From the NCBI GenBank assembly GCA_035235625.1, contig CP141146.1, positions 25,042,501 to 25,106,500 of the forward strand: a stretch of 64,000 bases of DNA. The letters run 5' to 3'. The notes under the pieces were generated by a model. The model was not told the DNA's origin and searched no databases. It was given only the letters and a program-made list of their open reading frames with translations. Shown here piece after piece: positions 1 to 9,947 of the stretch (the stretch's first letter is position 1; each line of letters opens with the position of its first letter). A program made the position numbers and the translations under genes. Source of the stretch: Saururus chinensis (Eukaryota; Streptophyta; Magnoliopsida; Piperales; Saururaceae).

Positions 1-1013
1 CTCATCCAAGTCATTAATTATCTGAACATTAAAACTATTGTATGACCATCTCATCTAAATCACAGAAATTAGAATTGATGCAAATATCAAAACCACATCA
101 ATCTATCATCTACATGACAATAAATCAACATAGATTTGAATAAACATGAAAAGCTCTTCCATTAAAAAGGAAATCCTTATCATACAATTGTCATAATTCA
201 CAACTAAGATCTAAATTAAAAAAAAAAAGAAACTGAAACTTATCTATAGCTTCATCAACTCCTAAGTAAAAGAAAAGTTTAGCCTTCCATGGTAGAAGAA
301 AGCACTTCAATCTCCATTGAAAGCTTTGAGTTTTTCTCCATCTTCTTCCTCCTTCTTCTCTTCAGAAAATCTACTTGTTAACCTCCAATTTTGAGCAAAA
401 TAGGTCTTTATATAGGCATAAGATCCGTAAGAAAGAGTTGTATATGAAAAGGACTCAAAATTGGGTGAAATAAGGAAACTGCGCGTTATGCCGTTCGCAC
501 GCCCTGCATTCCCGTTCGAACGCTTATACTGCATTTTTCATCAAAATCACGTTATTCCGTTCGAACGCCCTGGATGCCCGTTCGAACGGCTACACTGTTT
601 CTGCAATCTGGACAGTTTTCCTGGACAGTCCATTTTCTGTTCATTAAGCTATTCCTTTCATGTCCATATTAATTTCCAACTTGTTTATAACTCCAAAAAG
701 TTGTCCAAATCACTTTAAAGCATGTCAAGACTATTTTGAATTATTCCAAACATCATCCAAGTAATTTGATAAGTGCTTTACCTACAAAGCATTAAAACAT
801 CACATTTTAGACATGTAGAGTATAACTAAGATCCCAATTTGATTCAAATACATATCTAAACTACTAATAACTACAAAATTATTAATAATTAAACTAAAAT
901 ACTAATATCTATCTTAATCTAAATAAACCATAACTAACTCTAAATTAACCTTATCTATACTAGCAAATAAGGTAAAAAGGCATATAAAATAGATATATAT
1001 TTCGTACTTATTA
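1..1013 (-). mobile_element. LTR of family Y, copy 1 (cut by the window edge)
   Basis: This segment is repeated, in the same orientation, at about 8,048-8,229 plus 12,528-13,443 and again at 35,225-36,627. Shared landmarks include the stretch about CTTCCATTAAAAAGGAAATC, the run of TTTATATAGGCA near 410-420 and the AT-rich minus-strand start near 1,000. Copy 3 is preceded on the minus strand by a purine run (GTTTGGGGGTATT), as expected for the start of a 3' LTR, so I read the unit as an LTR of about 1.4 kb. Here its minus-strand start (position 1,013) lies directly against protease coding sequence of another element, so it probably inserted there. Its far end is outside the window, so no target-site duplication can be checked. 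Confidence 0.65.
479..600. repeat. Block of repeated CGTTCGAACG palindromes inside LTR Y1
   Basis: Four near-copies of a GC-richer motif occur within 120 bp: CCGTTCGCACGCCCTG, CCCGTTCGAACGCTTA, CCGTTCGAACGCCCTG and CCCGTTCGAACGGCTA. The core CGTTCGAACG is a perfect palindrome. The equivalent block in LTR Y2 (12,905-13,015) carries CGATCGATCG-type motifs instead, and in Y3 (36,095-36,170) it is degraded. The surrounding bases align between the copies, so the palindrome sequence has changed while the frame of the block stayed. Function is unknown; a protein-binding site array in the LTR is possible. Confidence 0.6.
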
Positions 1014-3238
1014 GTACATCTTCATCATCATCTCCTGGTTGCCTGCAAATATTAAAAATGTTCAGTTTCAAAGTCATATTTCCAAAAGAAAGCTTCATAA
1101 CACCATTTCTACAATTAATAAGAGCATTAGAAGTAGCAAGAAATGGGCGACCTAATATGACAGGAATTTGAGTACAAGCATTCAAAATTGGTTGTGTGTC
1201 CAAAACAATAAGATCAACAGGAAAGTAAAACTTTTCTACTTGTACTAGCATATCTTCAATAATTCCTCTTGGTGTTTTAACTGAGCGATCTGCAAGTTGA
1301 AGTGCAATCCTTGTGGGTTTCAATTCACCAAGTCCCAATTGTTCATAAACAAAATAAGGTAAGAGATTAACACTTGCCCCAAGATCAAGCAAAGCTTTTT
1401 CAATTTTATAATTCCCAATTATACAAGATATAGTTGGACAACCAGGATCTTTATATTTGGGTGTGGTGTTTTGTTGCAAAATTGCACTTACTTGTTCTGT
1501 CAAAAATGTCTTCTTTTGTACATGTAGCTTACACTTGATTGTACAAAGGTCTTTCAAAAATTTAGCATAAGATGGGATTTGTTTAATGGCATCTAAGAGA
1601 GGAATGTTAATCTTCACTTATTTGAAAATTTCAAAAATGTCACCATTTGGCACGAATTTAGAGGAGGATTGTAATCTTTAGGGAAAAGGAGGAGGAATTG
1701 GAGCAACACATTCAGAGTTGTTAAGTTTATCACCATATTTAGAATTCAAAGACTCCTTAGGTTCAACAACCTTCATTGAAATGTCTTTGTTAATGACTTT
1801 TCCACTTCTCAAAGTGGTGATGGACTTAGCATGCTCTTCTTGTGAACTTGAAGAATTTAAATTTTCAATTACAAATTGACCTTTAGGATTTGGTTGATGT
1901 TGAGAAAGAAACTTCCCTTTTTCTTGAGTGCTCAAAGCTGTGGTCAATTGAGTGATAGAAGTCTTCAAGTCATTGATGACTTGCATTGTTTGGTTATTGA
2001 TTGTTGCTTGACTTTATATGAATGTTTGCAAAGTGTCTTCAAGAGTCTTTTTATGTAGTGGAACATAATTTGAGGAAGAAGGGGGTACCTGCACTTTAGA
2101 CTCATGTCTCCAACTAAAGTTAGGATGATTTCTCCAATTAGGAGTATAAGTTTCAGAATAAGGAGAAGAAAAAGGCCTTTTGTAAGTATTCATAGCAATT
2201 GCTTGAGTATGTAACACTTCTTGAAAAGAAGGGATTGTTGGACAATCCTGTATTTGGTGTCCATCACTCTCACATATACCACAAATATCTTCTGCTTTTT
2301 GAGAAGCTTTAGACATGTTTTCCCAATTAATTTTTATAGCCTCAACTTTTCTAGTTAAACTTGTAATTTTTGTTTTTATATCATCCTCTTCTTTAAGAAG
2401 GTACATGACCCCCTTAGTTGTCCCATTATATTTGGTCTTAATACTACTTTTAAATTCATTAGAATCTTCCCATTATTGAGCATTTTCAGCTAACACATCA
2501 AAATAGTCTCATGCTTCCTCAGGTTCTTTACTTAAAAATTCTCCATTACACATTATTTTAACAAATTGCCTCATTTGAGAAGTCAAGCCATTATAAAAGA
2601 AACAAATTGTACGCCATGTTTCATATCCATGATGTGGGCACAAAAACAAAAGTTCTTTAAATCTTTCCCAACATTTAAAGAAAGTCTCATTTTCTTTTTG
2701 TGAAAAATTCATGATGTTCTTTCTAAGTGTATTAGTTCTATGGGTGGGGAAAAACTTTTTTAAAAATTCTCTTTGCATTTCTTGCCATGTTCCAATGGAT
2801 CTTGGATTTAAAGAATTCAACCAATTTTTTGCTTTTTCTTTTAAAGAAAATAGAAAGAGTTTTAATTGAATAACATCATTTGAAACATTTTGGTTTGGCA
2901 AAGTTGAACAAACCTCTTCAAAATCTTTTAAATGGAAATATGGGCTTTCCGAATCTAAGCCATGAAATTTGGGTAGTAATTGAATTACACCCGGCTTGAG
3001 TTCAAAACCACCCATATTAGTTGGAAAAAATCATGCAAGAAGGAGAACTTGATCTAGTTGGTTGTAAATAATCACGCAAGGTTTTAACTTGAACATTTTG
3101 TACATTATTAGCACCATTATCACTTCTTAGTTCCTCATTAGTTCTTAGATCCTCCATTGTATCAAAATAAAAATAATTTTCAAAAGATTTGTTCACTCTT
3201 TTCAATTGTCTAGAATTATCACGCACCCAAGTGAACAT
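1014..3238 (-). pseudogene. Athila-type Ty3/gypsy gag-protease remnant
   Basis: Conceptual translation on the minus strand gives, in order: an N-terminal gag segment (3,238-3,017), the gag core with KPGVIQLLPKFHGLDSESPY and WLNSLNPRSIGTWQEMQREF (3,015-2,509), a zinc knuckle CGICESDGHQIQDC (near 2,280), a hydrophilic linker, and an aspartic protease with LLDLGASVNLLPY and VILGRPFLATSNA (1,617-1,014). The D-L-G-A form of the protease site is usual for Athila-type elements. The reading frame is broken by an extra T in a T-run near 3,030, by a W-to-stop change (TGG to TGA) near 2,510 and by further stops near 2,000 and 1,650. No reverse transcriptase follows: LTR Y1 starts right after the protease. 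It makes no functional polyprotein. Confidence 0.85.
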
Positions 3239-3590
3239 GCATCAACAATTTTTTTTTTATAGTAACAAACGAAAGTGAAAGTGCAAAAATTAAATGACAA
3301 AATATAAAAGTTAGAGAGTTAGAAGTTAAAGGACAAAAATTAAAATTGTAAAATAAGGCCAAAGACACTAACAAGGTACACGTTTGATCCTGAAAAATTT
3401 TCGGTAGTAACGTGGGTAGTGCCTCCGGTCTAAAAAAAAAAAGAAAAATTACTGAATTTAAGTACTAAAAGTAAATGACATAAAGTAAATGACTGAAATT
3501 AAAAAGTTAGTGTGCAAAAATAAAAGTTAGAGAATTAGTAAAGTTAGAGTGAGTTTTTTTTTCGTAACGGATTCTTGTCACATGTTGCAA
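3239..3590 (-). other. Untranslated leader between primer site and gag
   Basis: AT-rich sequence with poly-A and poly-T tracts and no coding potential. It lies between the tRNA primer-binding site and the first gag residue, where Ty3/gypsy elements carry their leader. Nothing else is recognisable. Confidence 0.5.
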
Positions 3591-3609
3591 TCCCCGGCAA
3601 CGACGCCAA
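3591..3609 (-). promoter_or_regulatory. Primer-binding site, tRNA-Asp type
   Basis: The minus strand reads TTGGCGTCGTTGCCGGGGA. This differs at one base from TGGCGCCGTTGCCGGGGA, the site complementary to the 3' end of plant tRNA-Asp that Athila-type elements use. It lies 2-3 bases downstream of the minus-strand LTR end (ACA at 3,612-3,614), which fixes the LTR border and the direction of the element. Confidence 0.85.
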
Positions 3610-3611
3610 TT

Positions 3612-4816
3612 TGTAGTTACGTCCAAACTAAGACTATGAAGTAGTCTAGTTCAGATTTCTTTTTTTTATTTGTCAACTATAGTAAAAAAAGTCGATCCAT
3701 AAGGAAAGCCTTGTATGACACAAAGAACTATTACGAAGAGAATAGAATAGAGAAGAAAAGTGAAATAGATAATAAGAGACAATCAAAGAGAAAGTGCTAA
3801 GTCATCGAAAATCTACTTGCAATAAATCTATAATGTATACTTCATTTAAATGAAAACTCAATTAAGATCAAATGAAAATTTGTCTCAATCGGAAAATTTA
3901 TCTTTTAAAGAACTTTGAAATAAAACAATAGTAATTGATTGTTTACTTTGTGAAAATATTAAGTATATGATCAAAGGGAATTATAAGCATTCAGCGTGCC
4001 TTTCGTCAACGCTGAATCAAATAATTATATAGATTATAAAGTCCTTAAATATAAAACATCAATTTAAAATGATAAAGAACGTACTTGAATCAAAGTATTC
4101 ATTAAACATCAAGTACAAGCTTCATTCCCAGCCTTAGCTTGAGAGCTTTAGAAAGCCACTATAATAAAACTAAAAAACAAAATTACAAAATGAGAGAAGA
4201 AAATAGGAGAAGAGAGCTCCAAAGAGGAGAGAATGATCCATCTATTACGTCCACCCCTCTATTTATAGGAGTATAAGGGGTTGCTTCAAAGAGGAAAATG
4301 AAATCATATCTCTAGATTACATCCTGATTGATTGTCTGATTGGATCCATATATGGATCCATATATCTTCGGAATTTGGAATTTCTTCCTGAAATAACACG
4401 TGTAGCCACGGAAGTCATCTTTCCATTGCCACTAGAATTGTATCAATCCGAATTATACATAAAAAGATATGATCAAAATACTAAGGCTGTGTCAATTTGT
4501 CTAAATCAACTTCTTTCATAATTTAGTTGTATTCATACAAATCACAAATCAAACGGGTTCATAAGGTTGTTTTTGACCATTCCATGCATGTTTAGACCAT
4601 TAGGAACCCATTCTTGACTTTTAAATAGCTTTGGGTAGTTGGGCTGAACTTCCTCTTCCGGTTGTATCCTGTTGAAGCCTGTTTAGACATGTAAACTCAA
4701 TTAAAGTCCAACTAACTTATTCAAAACATAAATAGCCCAAATCAGCAATGAATTAACACAAAATAGGATTGCAATTCAAAATTTGAAAACATTTTATTGA
4801 ACATTATTTCAGTGCA
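3612..4816 (-). mobile_element. 5' LTR of the Athila-type element (family X)
   Basis: The segment begins TGCACTGAAATAATG and ends ACTACA on the minus strand and abuts the tRNA-Asp primer site. A diverged copy in the opposite orientation occupies 38,497-39,930. The two share blocks such as the text around GACCATTCCATGCATGTTTA, a TATA box and the terminal AGACTATGAAGTAG/CTTCTTCATAGTCT region. It is about 1.2 kb here and about 1.43 kb in the other copy, the difference being internal indels. Confidence 0.8.
4259..4267 (-). promoter_or_regulatory. TATA box in LTR X
   Basis: The minus strand reads TATAAATAG followed by AGGGGTGG. The same box occurs in the other X copy at 39,235-39,243 (TATAAATAGAAGGGTG), so it is conserved between copies and marks the probable LTR promoter. 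Confidence 0.6.
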
Positions 4817-7674
4817 TCAGATAGTGGGTTCGAATCGAGGGCTCTCAGCCGGGCACCTTGCTCTCAGCCCAGCCTGTGGGTTCCTTCTTCCGGTTCGTAC
4901 CCCAAGGGTTTCTCTTGCAACAGCGAGCAACAATCGAGGTAACTCAGGAGGATCTGCCCCCAGATCTTATGGAGTTATTGGGCTTCCTCCCGTGCAGCCT
5001 CACGACCACCATATTCCGATCATTCCTGGGGCGGCATCAACCAATGTCTGCCCTTACAGATACCCTCATATTCAGAAGTCGGAGATAGAGCGTCTCATGG
5101 CTGACGACATGCTTCAGTTTGGGATCATTCGGCCTAACACAAGCTCCTATTCATCTCTGGTGCTACTGGTTCGGAAGAAAGACGGTATGTGGCGATCCGG
5201 TGTCGACTATCGTGCCCTGAATACCATCACCGTCAAGGACAAATATCCTATTCCGGTGATCAAGGAGTTGTTGGATGAGCTATCCGGTGCCACGGTCTTC
5301 AGTAAACTCGACCTTCATTTGGGTTATCATCAGATATGGGTGTAGCCTGCCGATGTGCACAAGACAGCCTTCCGGACTCATGACGGCCATTTCGAGTTCC
5401 TCATCATTATGTTTGGCCTCACCAATGCCCCCTCCCCATTCCAATGCCTCATGAACGACCTCTTCAGGCCATTCCTCCACCGCTGTATATTGGTCTTCTT
5501 TGACAACATTCTTGTTTACAGTCAGTCGTGGGTGGAGCACTTGGTGCACCTCAGGTATGTCTTTTCTGTTCTGAGAGCTAACTCTATATTAATTAAGCGT
5601 TCGAAGTGTTCCTTTGGAAGCCCGCAGGTGGATTACTTAGGCCATATTATCTCACGGCACGGCGTTGCTATTGACTCATCCAAGGTGGCCGCCATGCTCT
5701 CTTGGCCGTCGCCTACTTGTGTACGGGTGCTACAGGGTTTTCTTGGCCTCACTGGATATTATAGATGGTTCATTAGCTGGTATGGGGAGATTGCTCAGCC
5801 TCTTACAGAGCTTCTTAAAAAGGGGGCCTTCGGTTGGGATAAGGGTGCCTAGGCAGCGTTTGACGAACTGAAGCAGGCTATCGCATCAGCCCTTGTTCTT
5901 ATATTGCCCGATTTCAGCCGGCCCTTTGTGGTGGAGATAGATGCTTCAGATACGGGACTCGGGGTGGTTTTGCTACACGATGAGCGCCCCATTGCGTACA
6001 TTAGCAAGGCTTTGGCTGGCTGATCTCTATCCCTGTCCATGTATGAGAAAGAGATGTTGGCTATTGTCCTCGCCGTCAATAAGTGGCATCTGTACCTACT
6101 TAGCCACCGGTTCTTGATCCGTATTGACCACCAACCCCTGAAGTATTTCCTCGAGTAGCGGGTGTTCACTCCGTCTCAGCAACGGTGGGTCAGTAAGTTA
6201 CTTGATTATGACTATGCGGTCATTTACAAGAAATGGTCCGAGAACACAGTGGCCGACGCCCTCTCGCAGTTCTACTCCAGGATCTTGCTTGGCCCTTTCC
6301 ACTCCCTCTTGCCCCTTCATTGATGAGTTGAGGCGGGCATACATTGTTGATTCTATGACGCATGCCATTATTACAACTCTCCAGACCGACCCAGCTGCTT
6401 GTCCATTCTTTGCATGGAAGGATGCCCTTCTCTTTTGGAAGGACCGCCTTTGGATACCCATTGTTGCTAATCTTCATACGTGCATCCTCTCCCACTTCCA
6501 TGACACTCCAGTGGCCGGTCATGAGCGAGCATTTCGTACTGTTAAGCGGGTCAGCCAGAGCTTTATGTGGTCGGGTATTCGACGGGCAATACAGAAGTAT
6601 GTGGCCACTTGTCATGTCTGCCAAAGAGCTAAGGCCGCCACGACCTCTCCTGTTGGGTTGCTGCAAGACAAGTCGGTGATTATGGTGGTGGTGGGCCGGC
6701 TGTCCAAGTACACTCACTTTTTTGCTCTGGGATATCCATTCACCGCCAAGATAGTGGCGGAGCTCTATACTTGGGAGGTGGCCAAGCTACACGGCATGCC
6801 TCACAGTATTGTCTATGATCGTGACCAAATGTTCATATCTTAGTTTTGACGGGAGTTCTTCACTTTACAGGGCACTTCTCTTCACATGAGCAATGCCTAT
6901 CACCCTCAGACGGATGGCCAAACAAAGGTGGTCAACCACTGCTTAGAGCAGTACCTCTGCCACTTCATGATGTCTCAGCCATGCCAATGGCTTCAGCTTC
7001 TACCATGGGCAAAGTGGTCCTATAACAGCGCTCATCATACACGTGCTGGTTTCACTCCTTTTGAGGTGTTGTATGTTCGTCTACCCCCAACTATGTTATT
7101 TTATGTTCCTCACCACTCCTCTGTGGCTAAGGTGGATTATATGCTCCAAACACGGGACGAGGTTCTTCGGCAGCTCAAGGAGAACTTGTCCTCTGCTCAG
7201 AACAGGATGAAGTAGATTTACGATGGCCATCACACGGACAGGGAGTTCACTATGGGTGACTTGGCGTATGTCTTTGTTCTTCCTTAGCACCAGACATCCC
7301 TGTTCCAGCTCGAGCATTCCAAGATCGCCCCCCGGTTTCATGAGCCTTATCCTATAGAGGAGCGTATCGGTCTGGTGGCTTACTGCCTTGCCCTGCCGCC
7401 TGGTTCCTTGGTCCACCCTGTCTTTCATGTTTCTAGGCTATGCCGCTACATAGGTGACACGTCTTTGGCCACCGCTGCTTTGCCACCACCCCTGATGGGC
7501 CCAGTTACTTCCTCCGACGTGGTTCATGCCTCAATGCTCGATAAGCGCTGGGTTTGCCGCTCAGGTCACATTATCACAGAGGTTCTGATTTCTTAGCAGG
7601 GACAATCACTTAAGGAAGCCACATGGATGCCTGAGGATGAGTTCATGTCTCGCTACCTAGCTTGGTCGCCTTGA
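4817..7674 (+). pseudogene. Ty3/gypsy chromovirus pol remnant (element Z)
   Basis: Consecutive reading frames show reverse transcriptase (IERLMADDMLQFGIIRP, KKDGMWRSGVDYRAL, 5,070-5,850), RNase H (VEIDASDTGLGVVLL and SMYEKEMLAIVLAV, 5,930-6,180), the integrase HHCC zinc finger (CHVCQRAK near 6,620), the integrase core (PQTDGQTKVVN near 6,905) and a C-terminal chromodomain-like tail (KEATWMPEDEF near 7,620). It is dead several times over. The RT active site reads FFDN instead of F-x-D-D. The integrase segment with the first catalytic Asp is missing between PVGLLQ and the following VVVGRLSKY. The catalytic Glu is Lys, and in-frame stops occur near 5,345, 5,850, 6,020, 6,157, 6,841, 7,213 and 7,596. 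Gag, protease and the 5' LTR are absent: homology starts right at the X LTR border. Confidence 0.9.
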
Positions 7675-7705
7675 GGTCAAGGTGAGTAGCAGAAGCATGG
7701 TGTAG

Positions 7706-8047
7706 TGTTGTGCACGTTCACACGATTTGTCATTTATCCTTATTTCAGTACATTATTATCTTTATTTCAATACATTAGGCTAGTTTCCCTTATGTTAGTG
7801 GATAATTTACATTTGTATTTGGTTATTCAACTTTGATAGGCGCACTAGTGGACCACGGGATAGCCGGGCCCACTAGTGGCATGTTTCCCAATGTGGGAGG
7901 GTGCAACTCCCCATAAGAGGGTCGTCTCCCTCCCGGGTTCGGGTTATGCAATAGAAGACTCTAATTATTCTCCCCTTTCTTCTGTCTTCCTTCCCTTTCC
8001 CTACATAGAACTCTTGGGTACCGATTGTGCCCACATCGGGCACATCA
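7706..8047 (+). mobile_element. 3' LTR of element Z
   Basis: A 342-bp segment starting TGTTGTGC and ending GCACATCA follows the chromovirus pol remnant by about 30 bp. It contains the CCCACATCGGGC-type block often seen in plant LTRs and a pyrimidine-rich stretch before its end. No second copy lies in the window, so the borders rest on the TG...CA ends and on the start of LTR Y2 homology just after 8,047. Confidence 0.55.
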
Positions 8048-8689
8048 AAACTATCTTCGACAATAACACAAATCATCTACACTAACCTAAACTATAGGCA
8101 TGACTCGTCTCATCTTAGTATAACTCATCTAATTCATAAATTATATGAACATTAAAACAATTTCATGACCATCTCATCTAAATCACAGAAATGAGAATCA
8201 ATGTAAATATCAAAACCAAATCAATCTATCACTACAACAAATTGTAGTATTAGCGATGCTTATAAGCGTCGCTAATAGTCTCTAAGCGTTGCTAATAATT
8301 TGTCAAATTCGTCTCTAAGCGTCGCTAATTATTAGCGACGCATAAAAAATGTCGCTAAATTCGTCAATAAAAGTATAGTCGTTATTGCTTATTAGCGACG
8401 CATAAAAAATGTCGCTAAATTCATCAATAAAAGTATAGTCGTTATTGCTTATTAGTGACACATATTATTATGCATCGCTAATAGTCTTAACATTAGCGAC
8501 GTTTATCTAAGTGTCACTAAAAATTATATTATTAGCGATGCATATGCAAGCGTCGCTAATACATAACTATTAGCGATGCATATGTATGCATCGCTAATAA
8601 TAATTTTTTTTTAAAAAAATAAAATTTTAAATAAAGTAGGAATAAAAAAATATAGAAACCATTTAGCGACGCTTTTGAAAGCGTCGCTA

Positions 8690-9660
8690 ATGACTTAAAA
8701 ATTGTTAAAAAAAACCCACCACCGGCGAGAGGAGCCACCGGTGGGGGATACTGAGGGGGGGGGAGGGGTTGACCGGGGAGAGGGCATAAGTGGTGCCGGA
8801 ATCCGGTGGGGAGCCAGATTCCAGTAGCAAAGCAATCTGTTGAACAGAGGAGGGGGTGTATGGTGGGGGGGCACTGGGCAAAGGGGGCCTCGTGGTGCCT
8901 GAGTTGGGATGGCAGTAGCAGGGCGGAGCCGGAGGGGTAGCGTGATTCTATAGAAAAGGGGGGACTGGCGAGGGAGAGGGGGGAGGCATAGGCAGTGGGG
9001 TGGAGCCGAAGGCGGCTCTGGGCGGAGGCGTGGGGATTCCATAGAAAAGGGGGGCAGGGAAGCCGTCATAGGGGGGGTAAGGGTGAGCTCTGGTGGTGGC
9101 TGATCCATGACGGCGACTGCAGGGTGGAGTCAGAGGCGGCAGTGGGGCAGAGCCGATGGCGGCTCTGGGTGGCTGCTTAGGGATTCTAGAGAAGTTGGGA
9201 AGACCGGGGGGCAGGGGGCAGCTTTGGCTGTGGCTGATCCGGTATGGCGGCAGTGGGGCGGAAACCGTACAGAGGCAGCAGGGCAGAGCCAGAGGTGAAT
9301 CTTGGCGGCTAGAGGGGGATTCAAGAGAACAGGGGAGGGAGAGGGGGGAAGCGGAGACAGAGCGGGGCAGGGGCTCTGAGCCAAGAAGGCGGGGAGGAGT
9401 CGAATGATGCAGGGCGGAGGCAGATGCAGCTTTGTGGGGATCCCAGGGTAAAGAAGGCACCGGGGAGGGGGAGGGGACTGGGAGGAGGAGCGGCTTGTGG
9501 GGGAGGCTGTGGTTGAGCAGGGACTGCAGCAGCGGGGTGGAGGAGGAGGAGGAGGCTGTGGGGTGGAGTCAGAGGAGGAGGCGGCAGGGCGGAGCAGGAG
9601 CTGGCCAGGGGGAGGGGATAACAGAGACAGGGCGAACCGGGATAAATATCGCGTGGCCAA
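8690..9660. repeat. GC-rich module inside CACTA element 1
   Basis: About 950 bp of G-rich + strand with loosely repeated units of roughly 90-150 bp. The landmark GATTC(C/T)A(T/G)AGA recurs near 8,943, 9,034, 9,181 and (as GATTCAAGAGA) near 9,318, and GTGGCTGATCC recurs near 9,096 and 9,231. Open frames on both strands are low-complexity (Pro/Ser/Arg/Gly-rich) and I do not regard them as genes. A truncated C-rich counterpart lies at 46,345-46,445 in CACTA element 2, so the module belongs to the family. Confidence 0.6.
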
Positions 9661-9947
9661 ATTTTGCCCTCACGGTATTTTACTTCGCGAGCGCGGGCAA
9701 AAATTTCACCTGCATGGGCGAAACATCAACCTCCCGGGCAAACGGAAAAAATGGGTGTTTTAGCAACACACATTAAGCGTGACTAAATTAAGCCATGTTG
9801 CGACAGTTAACTTTTTTAAGATGCATGTTTCTAAGCGTCGCAAATAACTTTTATATTTGCGACATTCTCTCTCTTATGCCGCAAATAACACTCGTATTTG
9901 CGACGCTTACTCATCAGTGTCGCAAATACTATTTTTTTAAAAATAAA

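Noticed and set aside
307-718. Overlapping frames across the CGTTCGAACG block
   Set aside because: They lie in LTR Y1, are not conserved in copies 2 and 3, and arise from the palindromic repeats.
4826-4850. GTGGGTTCGAATCGAG, a T-loop-like string suggesting a tRNA gene
   Set aside because: No acceptor stem, anticodon arm or D arm can be formed around it; it lies in decayed retrotransposon sequence. The GGGTTCGGGTTA string near 7,936 was rejected for the same reason.
8695-9776. Pro/Arg/Gly-rich frames on both strands in the GC-rich module
   Set aside because: Overlapping open frames on both strands reflect GC-rich low-complexity repeats in a CACTA element, not a gene.
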